A stretch of 64,000 nucleotides of DNA from NCBI GenBank assembly GCA_036346355.1, contig CM070578.1, forward strand, positions 13,096,501 to 13,160,500. Reading direction: 5' to 3'. Shown here piece after piece: positions 1 through 10,055 of the stretch (within the stretch, counting starts at the first letter, position 1; each line of letters begins with the position of its first letter). Source of the DNA: Rhipidocladum racemiflorum. Taxonomy: Eukaryota; Streptophyta; Magnoliopsida; Poales; Poaceae. The notes under the pieces were generated by a model. It saw only the letters and a list, made by a program, of their open reading frames with translations, was not told the DNA's origin and did not search any database. The position numbers and the translations under genes were made by a program.

Positions 1-1265
1 TTCCTTTGGCTCTTTCTAGGCCATGGTTATTGTTAGCCTACTGAGTATTTGCATGTGCTTCGAGCATTGCATAACTCCTATTAGGAAGTATGTGATGATT
101 CTTCATCAGGAGTTCATCACATTTTTCAACTTCTAGCAAAATACATGTAAGCTCGAAGTACTTTTGGTACTTAGCATGATGATACTATCACAGGAGCATC
201 CTCATATTAGGGTGGAAGGTGCATAATATCTTGTCGATCTTTTTAGCATTAGTAACTTTCTGATTACATAATGTTAGTTCGGTGACAAGCTTGTGCATGA
301 CAAAGTTATATGCTGTCATACCCTTTAAATTCCTGAGAGTGCGGGGAGGGTCCATTCGTGTTGTACTTCTAGCAATAGGATGGATATTTGCTAGTTATAT
401 ATTTTTCTTTAGGGAATTCAAAAATACTAGCTAGTCCTCTTCCATCGAAATATACAACCTTCAGATCCGTATGAAAATAGAGTTTCAAGAAGTGCATAGC
501 TGTACACATGGCGGCTTTGGGAAAAGCAGGGGTACCAGTTTTAGGCTGAGAAAACAGCAGCTCTAAAAAAATTAAGCGGTCATATCAATCTTAGTATTCA
601 TAGCCCGGGTAAGGTAATTGTTGCTGCCATTCAGGACAAGCTTGATAAATTCCTTCTATATGATGTCCAACATATCCTATTTCTATTTATACAAAATAAG
701 TTTTACTACTGGTAAAATCATTATATTACAAGCTCACTCTTCAATCAGTAAATCTTAGTCTATATCTCTTCAATACATAATTATCTAAAAATTTTCATAA
801 CGTTTCTAGCAATTTCCATAGTTTTCTAATATTATTCAGTAATGTTCTGAATTACCAAATAGCAGAAAAATAAATTTCAATATGAAATTATGCTAGGACA
901 ATAAATTCGGAGGCACAAGGCTCCCAATATTCTTTTTTGAATTTTCTAGAATTTTTCTAGTATTTTCATGATTTTCTATTGATTACCAAGTAATTTCCAG
1001 AATTACTAAATAACAAAAAATAATTTCAATGCACATAAAACATGGAATGATTGCTAAAAAATAAATCTAGAGTCATAATATTGTTAGTGTATCATCCATA
1101 AACTTTTCAAAATTTTCTAGCATTTTTCACAATTTTTCGTTAATGATTAAGCAATTTTTAGAATTACTTAAAGATAGAAAATTAAATTTTAACACATATT
1201 AAATATGGAATAATGCTAGAAAATAAACCTAGAGACATGAAACTTTCAATATGTACTAAATATCA
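1..1265 (-). mobile_element. Decayed Copia gag and leader fragment (left copy)
   Basis: Read on the minus strand, about 640 to 1 gives a broken gag-like protein. It opens with a line resembling the LTLDGxNY start of plant Copia gag (UBN2/DUF4219 type), followed by MHKLVTELTLCNQKVTNAK and EKCDELLMKNHH, with stops and shifts between. Positions about 780-1265 are an AT-rich leader made of degenerate units of roughly 150-170 bp. The same sequence recurs in opposite orientation at about 62305-63600, which supports an element origin. The left edge runs off the window. No LTR or primer-binding site was seen on this side. The gag assignment is by motif memory; the homology between the two ends is directly visible. 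Confidence 0.75.
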
Positions 1266-1858
1266 ATCTTACCAAATTTTATGAAGTTCCAGGGTATGAA
1301 CCGGAAGGAGCTTGGATCATTGTGATACCTGGATTGTCTGCAACGAAGCGGACGGTGGCCTAGCTGGTCCTGGGGACCAGCACGGTGTTCCTCAGATGCA
1401 GGTTATGGTAATTGAACTTCTTGACATCCCTCTTGGGACTGAAGTTGCCGAGCAGCAGCACCGTGCTCGGGAACATGATCTCCACTGACCACAGCGCCAT
1501 GGATCACAATGCATCCGCTGCCGCCACTGCCACTGCTGCAAACTTGCTCCTGCGGTAGCAGCCCTAGGATGAAGGGCACGCCATACTTGGGGATCCACTG
1601 CTGCCCCTATATGAACTACTTGACGATGTACTTCTATTGCGCCTACTAGTACGTGACGGCCTTGACGCCCCTCCACTTTGTGCGCTTGCTCATGTCGACC
1701 CCCCCCCCCGTGGTTCTCCACCTCAGCGTAGTAGCAAGTGTTGAGGCTGAAATTGCCGAGCCACCGCAGCCACCCTGCGGGTCAATGAAGCCGCCAATCT
1801 CGGGCTGGATGTAGAGCGTGCACAAGTACTCCTTCCACGATGTAAGTTCAAGCTCCAT
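1266..1858 (-). pseudogene. Broken coding fragment, possibly multicopper oxidase (laccase)-like
   Basis: The minus strand has GC-rich coding-like sequence with several stops and shifts. Its downstream part (about 1480-1310) reads NFSPKRDVKKFNYHN followed by RNTVLVPRTSWATVRF and ADNPG. This resembles the stretch just before the last copper-binding motif of plant laccases (RNTV...GW..IRF.ADNPG). The copper-binding HCH motif itself is not present. The upstream part (TCYYAEVENHGG, then VDMSKRTKWRGVKAVTY) I do not recognise. A run of nine or more G on this strand near 1700 shifts the frame. It lies directly upstream of, and in the same orientation as, the Copia leader at 1-1265, so it may be a captured or adjacent gene scrap. 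The family call is tentative. Confidence 0.35.
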
Positions 1859-2421
1859 TGGTTTTGATGGTTGATGTTAGATTAATACTTAATCTTATTT
1901 AATGACAAACCCCATCTTCAATGAGACTAACATGTTTATTGAGTTTGTTTTAAGTAGTCTCATGTTTGGATGGAAAATGAAAAACCCAAGGTATGTATGC
2001 ACATTCATTATATTATTTATTTCATACTTTGGATTTAAATTAAATACGAATTTTCCATTGCTTTAACCACAAAATTTGCATTATGTTTTCCAATTTATAT
2101 ATTACATGGATGCACATATTTAGGGGAGTTCGCACTCTAACATGATATTTCATTAGTATTGATATATTCTTCACTCCATATATAAATGATAAATACATTG
2201 AAACTAAATCCTTTAGCATATATTCTAATTGCCTAGTTGTAGTATACTCACGGTAATATAGGATAAAGTCCAATATAATCAAATTGAATATGTGCATATT
2301 GATTCAAAGTCAATTACATGTATGCACATATCCTTGCAGGGTTCATTCTATAGTCGATGGCTTAGAGTAATGATCATTTCCATATATTCCACATATTATG
2401 GATCATTACTTACCATCAACA
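1859..2421. other. AT-rich spacer, no feature seen
   Basis: AT-rich sequence with short meaningless ORFs on the minus strand. No exon, RNA or element end was recognised. It ends at the TG of the LTR that starts at 2422. Confidence 0.6.
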
Positions 2422-2797
2422 TGTCATGGCCCTAGATTTTCCCATGTGTGGGCATGGGGGCATTTGGGTAAATGCCTTATGCTGTTTTTTTCCCCACTCC
2501 TTTTCTCTCTCTCCCTCCCCACTCATCTCTCACTCCCTCACCCGTTTCCCCCACCACCCGACACCTCCCCCTCCTCACCCACCCGGTTCCCCACCCCACA
2601 CGCCGCCGGCGCCCTCCCCCCTGCTCGGCCGGTCGGCCCGCCTGCGCCCGGCGCCGCCGTCCCCTGCTGCCGCCTCCCTCCACCCGGGCTGCCCTCCCAA
2701 CCGGCTGCGCCCCCTCCCAGCTCGACGCCGCCGCCTCCCTCGACTCCCTCTGCTCTGGCCGACGCCCCCCTTCTCTCTCTCGGTACAGCAGCCCCCC
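2422..2797 (+). repeat. Gypsy A 5' LTR, first part
   Basis: Starts with TGTCATGGCCC, matching the TGTCAAGGCCC start of the Gypsy B LTRs. From about 2485 it is strongly pyrimidine-rich, corresponding to the CT-rich transcribed leader after the TATA box in Gypsy B. Long proline/serine ORFs here are a by-product of that composition. Copia D entered at the run of C at 2792-2797. Confidence 0.8.
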
Positions 2798-2877
2798 TGA
2801 AAAGATGAGAAAGTTGCCTAGAGGGGGGGTGAATAGGCAGTTTAAAATTTAAACTAAATTTGTCGCAGCGGAAAGAG

Positions 2878-2972
2878 TATCGGAACTTCCGGTGTTGGAT
2901 CGGAACTTCCGATGTAATCGGAACTTCCGATGTAATCGGAACTTCCGATACCAGTTCGGAATGTCCGATCGA
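2878..2972. promoter_or_regulatory. CGGA-N3-TCCG dyad array, 3' LTR distal cluster
   Basis: Five copies of the dyad, four with centre ACT and one with ATG. The middle copies are spaced as an 18-bp tandem unit. The matching segment of the 5' LTR (about 12455-12513) has only three copies. The role is unknown. Confidence 0.7.
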
Positions 2973-3597
2973 CTTTTGACCAGGACAATTAACAACTGAA
3001 AGTAATAATCTTAAGAGACAGTATAAGAAGGTTGGATCAAAACAATAAGGAGACAAGCTAAAGCAAAGTGAAAAAGAAGACACGGAATTGATCCCGGAGT
3101 TCGGATTCTTGAGGGAATCCTACGTCTCCGTTGAGGAGGCTCCAAAGAGCCGGGTCTTTTCCAACCCTTTCCTCCCAAACCTCGGTCACACTTGAGGCTT
3201 GGTTCCACTATTGGTTCCTTTCCTTTCGAGGCGGGCCAGGCCTTACAAACTTCTCACGGCGTCCCACAATCCTTGGGAGCTCGTGATCGACGCCTAGCCG
3301 TCTAGGAGTCCTTCAACCTCCAAGAGTAACAAATGCACGTTGATTGATCTTGGAGGAACACTCTAATGCTCAAGATGAAAGACACTTGCTTTTCACTCTA
3401 GCTCCAAATCTCACTTCTAGTCCTCACTCCTTGGATGATCCCTAAGATCAAAGAGGAGGGCTCAAAAGTAGACTAGAGAGGGCTCAAGGTGCACTAAAGT
3501 TCTGCCAAATAGAGTGTGTAACCCTCAAATGAGAGAGGGGTGGGGTATTTATAGTTTATTGCAAAAACTAGCCGTTATACACCCACTCAGCTGCATA

Positions 3598-4075
3598 TCG
3601 AAACTTCCGATATCAACATCGGAATGTCCGATATGTACAAATAATCAGAACTCGAGCGCACTCCAACTGTCAAACAAGATGCATCGGAACTTCCGATGTC
3701 AACATCGGAACTTCCGATGTTCCCAGAAAAAACCCTTGACAAAATGCTTCTAAGTCCATATCGGTTGTCCGATATATACATCGGAACTTCCGATACCAAT
3801 ATCTAATGTCCGATATAATATATCGGAGTGTCCGATAATTCCAGAAAGCTCCTTTTTTCGGATTGAACACATCTAACTTCCGATGTAAAATATCGAACTT
3901 CCGATCTTCTGAAGAGCACCCTAGAAAGCTTTACAACGTATCGGAACTTCCGATCGTAAATATCGGAACTTCCGATACATCTTCTACGCATCGGACTGAA
4001 GCAAGCATGCACATCGGAATGTCCGGTCACATCGGAACTTCCGATGTAATATCGGAATGTCCGACTTGAACTTAG
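3598..4075. promoter_or_regulatory. CGGA-N3-TCCG dyad array in U3 of Copia D 3' LTR
   Basis: About fifteen copies, several damaged (for example the ones near 3760, 3875 and 3893 lack bases of the left arm that are present in the other LTR). All lie upstream, in element sense, of the TATA box at 3546-3553. Confidence 0.75.
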
Positions 4076-4397
4076 ATAAAAACACATTCCGGTGCATGCG
4101 CGATGACTTAGAGTCTCAATAAGATTTAAAGTAACATTCATCTGAGCATAAAGACTACCCTAGATCATCTACGATGCATCCCTCTTAATAGTACGGCATT
4201 CCTACAACACAAAGCATAGAAAAAATAAAGTTACAAAGCCGTTTTACTCGCTTGAATTCGTTTGAGGGTGTCCTTCGCATGTAGAAGATCTCACATTTAA
4301 TCTTTTACCTGTTCACAAGCTCATTGAAGATATTAGTCCTTTTAATCGTTTGTCATTAATCAACCAAAACCAATTTAGGGGCCTAAATGCACTTTCA

Positions 4398-4413
4398 ATC
4401 TCCCCCTTTTTGG
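4398..4413 (-). other. Copia D polypurine tract
   Basis: On the minus strand this reads CCAAAAAGGGGGAGAT and directly abuts the 3' LTR. It is the expected plus-strand priming site and its position fixes the element's orientation. Confidence 0.85.
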
Positions 4414-4944
4414 TGATTGATGACAACTCGATTAAAGCTTACAGATAAAAGGATATTAAGAGAATTTCGTATTGGTTGAGCTCCCCCTGAAGATGTGCAA
4501 TGGATAGGAAAATATCGCAAATGCACAATTTTGAAAGGAATTTAGCAGGAGCTCCCCCTAAAACTAAGTATATAATGAAACAAGCACTATGGAAGCTAAT
4601 ATTTGAATAACCATTAATATTAAAACATCCATAGTAACAATCATCCATCGGAGCATAAGTAAAGCATACTATCAAGAGAAACAAGTCCCAAGTTCACATG
4701 ATAACAAAGTTTGGAAACAAAACTAATCGAAGGATGATAAGAAACTGATAAAACGAGGTAAGCTTTCTTTCTCTTCTCCCCCTTTGGCATCAAGCACCAG
4801 AAAGGAGAAAAAGGAGAGAGAGAGAGAAAAGGCTAGTCCGACTCCTCGGAAGCAGCATCAGAGACGGACTCATCATCGTCCTCGGACTCATCTGAAGCTG
4901 CGGTCGCTGGAGCAAACGGATCCTCAATTTCTTCTTCACTGCTC

Positions 4945-6298
4945 TCATCCTCTGAACACTCTAGATTCAGATGCCTCTGAATGTCTTTTAGTCTCTTGGT
5001 GTTCTTCTTGTGCTTGCCGCATTGCCCTTACGGAGACAAAGATGGACTTTAAGGCGCGGAGGATTGGAGAGGATGATCCACTAGAGGCTGCAGCAGAGGA
5101 GGCTGTGGAGGAGGAGGTAGCGGCACCTCTAGTCGAAGCACGCCCTAGCGGTGGTGGGGCCTTGATCGCCCTGATCTGTAATCCAGCGTGCTTGGCGTCA
5201 TACTCAAAGTGCTGATGAGTGATGTGCTCAATCATATGCATGATGAATGGAGCATACCCACAGCTTCTCTTCGGCTCCTGAGCTGTCAAGCGGATCTCAT
5301 TCCATATGAAATCAAACACATCAAAAGGACGTTGTCCCTCCCTCATCCTACTCAGCGGATTCCTTGAATAAGACAGAATGTGAGAGGCATCACCTTCTTT
5401 GGGAGCCAGCGTCTTCCTGAAAAGCCTGTTGAGACAGGCAAAGAAAGGCTTCATGCCTTTTGTGCTTCCTTCCTCAAAGTCTGCAGCTTCATCATAAAGA
5501 AAGTTCAGGTTGGAGGCACCGAGCGAGGCTTCATTGTGAATTTGATCCTTGTCGTGACAGTCTGCTTCGGTGAATCCAAAACATCGAGCAAAATTGACGT
5601 AAGAGATCTCATACCAAACTCCTTCTGTCATCCAGTGCAAGGTGGAGACTCTGTCCCTGGAGATATACAGAGTGGAGTAGAACTGAGCAATGATTTCAAT
5701 ATTCCAATCATGCTGAAAGCTCATTATCCTCTTAGTCCCAGTTCTCTCACAAGCTGCAATGACCTCTGTGAAAGTGGCATCATCGATTCTGCAGCCATGT
5801 AATCCCAATCAACCCACTTTGCATCGAGAATGGTGGATTCTTCCTTGTCGAGAATGATAGACTCATAGAAATCTCTTTGAAAGAAAGTCGAAGCGATAGT
5901 CGAGGCGAATCGTGCTTCGCCTGGGGTTCTGCTCTCGGCCAGCGCACTTTGGCGGCTTTTCCTTTGTAGCTTATGGGTTTCCTCTTGAGACGAGGATTCC
6001 TCTCTGCCTGCCTGAGCCTTGGAACTGCTGGGTCTGGAACTGGCTGAGGTTGAGAAGCTCCTGCCACAGCTTTGCCCTTCCTAGAAGGCAATGGCGCTCC
6101 TCGAGGTACGTTCACTGTCTGAGCAGGAGGATCAGATGGAGGGTCACGAATCTGGATGCCTGGTCCTCCACTGCCTCCACCTCTTCCTCTACCCGCAGCC
6201 CTTTTGGTTCTTGTTCCTGTTGGAGTCTGCCTTGGCCTTTTGGAGCCCACCACTGCTGGGTCTGCTGGGGGCTGAGATCCACCTTGACTGGGATCCAT
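4945..6298 (-). pseudogene. Copia D extra ORF in envelope position (plant transposon-protein type)
   Basis: An ORF downstream of RNase H and upstream of the 3' LTR in element sense. The likely start is the ATG at 6298 (MDPSQGGSQPP), opening a basic, Gly/Arg/Pro-rich N-terminal part of about 140 residues. The second part (about 5800-4945) is a folded-looking domain with FYSTLYISRD, WMTEGVWYEISYVNFARCFGF and HMIEHITHQHFEYDAKHAG, followed by a Ser/Ala-rich tail. Its style is that of the putative plant transposon-protein domain found in the extra ORFs of grass SIRE-type elements. The reading frame changes near 5880 and again near 5800, so this copy is broken or the sequence has small errors. No clear signal peptide or membrane anchor was seen, so calling it an envelope protein would be unsupported. 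Confidence 0.7.
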
Positions 6299-6372
6299 TG
6301 TTCTCGCGAAGAGCACGAAGAAATCGCGCGGAGAGATGGATTCTCTTCAAGATGGAGTCCTTCCCAAGCGAA

Positions 6373-6596
6373 GATCGGAGGTTCCGATAGGTCGGAATCT
6401 CCGATAACGGCACAAAGATGAAAACAGGAAGGAGAGGCTAAAGAGACACGAGGAAAAGGACAAAAGAAAGTGAAAGGGTACGGGCACTTTTTAAGTGCGG
6501 AGGTCACATCGGAAGTTCCGATATCACATCGGAAGTTCCGATGTGGAAGAATCGCTGCACATCGGATATTCCGATGATTGGATCGGATGTTCCGAT
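6373..6596 (-). promoter_or_regulatory. Internal CGGA-N3-TCCG cluster before the Copia D extra ORF
   Basis: Six dyads: 6373-6387, 6391-6405, 6508-6522, 6528-6542, 6561-6575 and 6582-6596. Four lie upstream (element sense) of an AT-rich CTTAAAAAG at about 6487-6495. A pyrimidine-rich leader follows, and then the ATG at 6298. This repeats the order seen in U3 (array, TATA, CT-rich leader), so a second promoter for the extra ORF is an attractive but untested inference. Confidence 0.5.
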
Positions 6597-6817
6597 GAGT
6601 TGATTTTTCCAGCAAACAGAGAAAGAAACAAGGAATTGAGTGAAGTTTGAAAACTCCGAGTCATGTGAACTTAAGGAGGATCATTCCACTTGTCATCAGT
6701 AAGCATCCAAGCAATCAAAACTATGATTACAAGTGAATTGATCCGAGATTAAGATCCAACTAAAACACTTTTGAAATTCACTCAATAACTTTTTCAATCA
6801 TTTTATTTGAAATTGAG

Positions 6818-8390
6818 TTAGTTAGCGACAATCAATGAGTGCAATCTTTCAAGACACATTCGATAGTCTAGGACATTTAGCTCACTTCTAAGCTCGCAAA
6901 AGCGCTTCTCATCTAAAGGTTTGGTAAAGATATCGGCCAATTGTTTTTCGGTTCTCACATAGGTAATATCTATATCTCCCTTAAGAGAGTGATCTCTAAG
7001 GAAGTGGTGTCGGATATCTATGTGCTTGGTCCGAGAGTGTTGAACGGGATTGTTGGCTATTTTGATCGCACTCTCATTGTCACATAAGAGTGGTACCTTT
7101 TCCATACAAAAACCAAAATCCTTCAAGGTTTGCCTCATCCATAATAATTGTGCACAACAACTTCCTGCGGCAATGTATTCGGCTTCCGCGGTGGATAAAG
7201 CAACTGAATTTTGTTTCTTTGAGGACCAAGACACTAGTGATCTACCTAGAAATTGACAAGTCCCCGAAGTGCTTTTTCTATCCACTTTGCAACCCGCATA
7301 ATCAGCATCCGAATAACCAATCAAATCAAATTTTGATCCTTTAGGATACCAAAGCCCTAAACTAGGTGTGTGAACTAAATATCTAAGAATTCTTTTCACG
7401 GCTACTAGGTGGCACTCTCTCGGAGCGGCTTAAAATCTTGCACACATACAAACACTAAGCATAATATCAGGCCTAGATGCACAAAGATAAAGCAATGAAC
7501 CTATCATGGATCGATATACCTTTTGATCCACAGGGTTACCTTCTTCATTTAGACCGAGATGTCCGTTTGTCGTCATGGGTGTATGGATTGGCTTGGCGTT
7601 CTCCATGTCAAACTTCTTAAGCATATCTTTGATGTACTTTGTTTGGCATAGGAATGTACCTTCCTTGAGTTGTTTGATTTGAAATCAGAAAGAATTTCAA
7701 TTCACCCATCATAGACATCTCAAATCTCTTCGTCATCAACCTACTAAATTCCTCACAAAAGTCTTTATTAGTAGACCCAAATATAATGTCATCGACATAT
7801 ATTTGGCATACAAATAGGTCATTATCAACGTATTTTGTGAATAGAGTAGGATCGACTTTACAAATTTCGAAACCCTTTTTAATAAGAAAATCCTTAAGGC
7901 ATTCATACCATGCTCTAGGTGCTTGCTTAAGCCCATAGAGCGCCTTATGTAGTTTGTAGACATGAGTGGGGTTCTTGTGGTCCTCCATTCCAGGCGTTTG
8001 CTAAAAGTAGACTAATTCGGAGATTGGACCATTTAGGAAAGCACTCTTGACGTCCATTTGATAAAGCTTGAAATAATGGTGAGTAGCAAATGCAACCAAT
8101 ATACGAATTGATTCTAATCTAGCAACGGGAGCATAAGTCTCACCAAAATCCAAACCTTCAATTTGAGTGAATCCTTGAGCTACCAACCTAGCTTTATTTC
8201 TTGTGACAACTCCGTTCTCGTCTTGTTTGTTGCGGAAGACCCATTTGGTTCCAATCACGTTTTGATTAGGCCTTTCCACTAGTGACCAAACTTTGTTTCT
8301 AACGAAGTTGTTAAGCTCTTCATGCATAGCCATTATCCAATCCGGATCTCTTAGTGCATCTTCAACCTTCAAAGGTTCCAAAGTAGACAC
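6818..8390 (-). pseudogene. Copia D reverse transcriptase and RNase H
   Basis: The RT part runs 8390 to about 7430: KWVFRNKQDENG, KARLVAQGFTQ, QMDVKSAFLNG, YGLKQAPRAWY and the catalytic YVDD in QIYVDDIIFGS. RNase H follows (7399-6818) with SDADYAGCKVDRKSTSG, the STAEAEY motif and KHIDIRHHF. Breaks: an in-frame stop after SELVYF near 8001, a frame shift after ELKFFL near 7680, and a stop after CMCARF near 7432. RNase H is open to its natural end. The catalytic motifs I checked are conserved. Confidence 0.9.
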
Positions 8391-8434
8391 GAAAGAGTAA
8401 AATTCGCAAAAATTAGATACTCTAGAGCGTGTAG

Positions 8435-10030
8435 TTACCCCTTTTGGATATCACCGAGAATGTTATCGCCGGGGTGATCTCTTTGGACACTTTGATGCAC
8501 TCTTGGATGCGGCATTTGAGACGTTTGTTGAATTGGCTCATCATCTTCAATTTGATCATCCTCCATTAATTTGCTTGAACTATCTTGAGGAATGTCTTGA
8601 TTTTGATTTGAAGTGGGAGGCTCCACTTGTGTAGATGAATTGTCTTGATGCACCTTTTCTTGCGGTCTCACTTCACCTATTGCCATCTTCTTGATTGCAA
8701 TGCTTGGCTCTTCCTCATTTTCTAGCACATTTAAATCAACTTGCTCTACTTGAGAGCCGTTAGATTCATCAAATGTCACGTCTCTCGCAATTTCAATACA
8801 ACCCGAGGTTTTGTTGAAAACACGATAAGCGTAGGCATTTGATCCATATCCTAGCAAGAAACCTTCATCGATCTTTGGAGCAAATTTGGAGTTCTTAGGC
8901 TTCTTGTTAAGGATAAAACATTTACTACCGAAAACTCTAAAATATGAAATATTTGGTTTGTTACCGGTGAGGAGTTCGTATGCCGTTTTCTTCAATATCT
9001 TGTGGAGATATAATCGGTTGATGGCATGACAAGCGGTGTTGACAGCTTCCGCCCAAAATTGATCAGAAACCTTGTATTCATCAAGCATTGTCCTTGCCAT
9101 CTCGATTAAAGTCCGGTTCTTCCTTTCTACCACTCCATTTTGTTGAGGGGAGTATGGAGCGGAGAACTCATGCTTGATCCCTTCTTCATCAAGGAATTCT
9201 TCGACCTGAGTATTCTTGAATTCACTTCCATTATCGCTTCGAATCTTCTTGATCCTCAACTCGAATTCATTTTGGGCTCTTCTTGCAAACTTCTTGATTA
9301 TCCCTTGTGTTTCACTTTTCTCTTGCAAAAAGAATACCCACGTGAAGCGAGAAAAATCATCAACAATAACTAAACCATACTTGTTACCTCCGATGCTTAT
9401 ATAAGCAACGGGTCCGAAGAGGTCCATGTGTAGAAGCTCCAATGGTTTTGTCGTCGTCATGATGTTCTTTGCGGGATGACGCTCCAACTTGCTTTAAACT
9501 TGACACGCGCTACAAATTCTATTTTTCTCAAACTCAACATTGGTTAGACCAATGATGTGATCCCCTTTTAGAAGTTTGTCAAGATTTCTCATGCCAACAT
9601 GGGCTAGCCGGCGATGCCACAACCAACCCATGCTAGACTTTACCATCAAGCATGTTTGAAGTTTAGCGCTATTTGAATTGAAATCAACCAAATAGAGCTT
9701 ACCCTTCAAATATCCTTTAAAAGCAATTGAGGAATCGTCTCTTCTAAAGACGGTCACATCCACATTAGTAAATAGACAATTGTAGCCCATTTCACACAAT
9801 TGTGATACGGACAACAAGTTGTAATTTAAAGATTTGACTAATAGAACATTTGGAATGGAATGATCATTAGAAATAGCAATTTTACCTAATCCCATTACCT
9901 CACCTTTACCATTGTCACCAAACACAATATTTTCATATTGTGACCCTTTTTCATCAAAAGATGAAAACATTTTCTTTTCTCCGGTCATGTGGTTTGTGCA
10001 ACCACTATCAAGCACCCAACTTGATCCCCC
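8435..10030 (-). pseudogene. Copia D protease and integrase
   Basis: The protease begins around the active site DSGCTNHMTG (10015 downwards), followed by a GAG-pre-integrase zinc region (HRRLAHVG and CSAC). The integrase core has the acidic triad in MDLFGP, RSDNGSEF and VVERKNRT. A single in-frame TAA after CSACQV, between 9494 and 9487, separates the two open parts, and a stop precedes the protease near 10053. The integrase C-terminal region (to 8435) is acidic and proline/glutamine-rich, as is common in this family. The core domain is otherwise uninterrupted. Confidence 0.9.
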
Positions 10031-10055
10031 GGAGGTATAATCCTACAAGATCACA

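Larger units (their letters stand above)
2798..4397 (-). repeat. Copia D 3' LTR (left)
   Basis: 1600 bp from TGAAAAGATG to GCACTTTCA on the + strand. In element sense it begins next to the polypurine tract at 4398. A TATA box (TATAAATA on the minus strand) lies at 3546-3553. Arrays of the CGGA-N3-TCCG dyad lie at about 3598-4075 (upstream of the TATA box) and 2878-2972. Compared with the other LTR it has two extra 18-bp dyad units near 2905-2945, and several dyads are damaged by small changes. Confidence 0.93.

Noticed and set aside
2398..2852. Long proline/serine-rich ORFs
   Set aside because: Three frames are open at once because the sequence is a CT-rich LTR leader. No start context or domain, and Copia D interrupts it.
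4945..5808. Copia D extra ORF as a true envelope gene
   Set aside because: No signal peptide, fusion segment or membrane anchor is visible; the position alone is not evidence.
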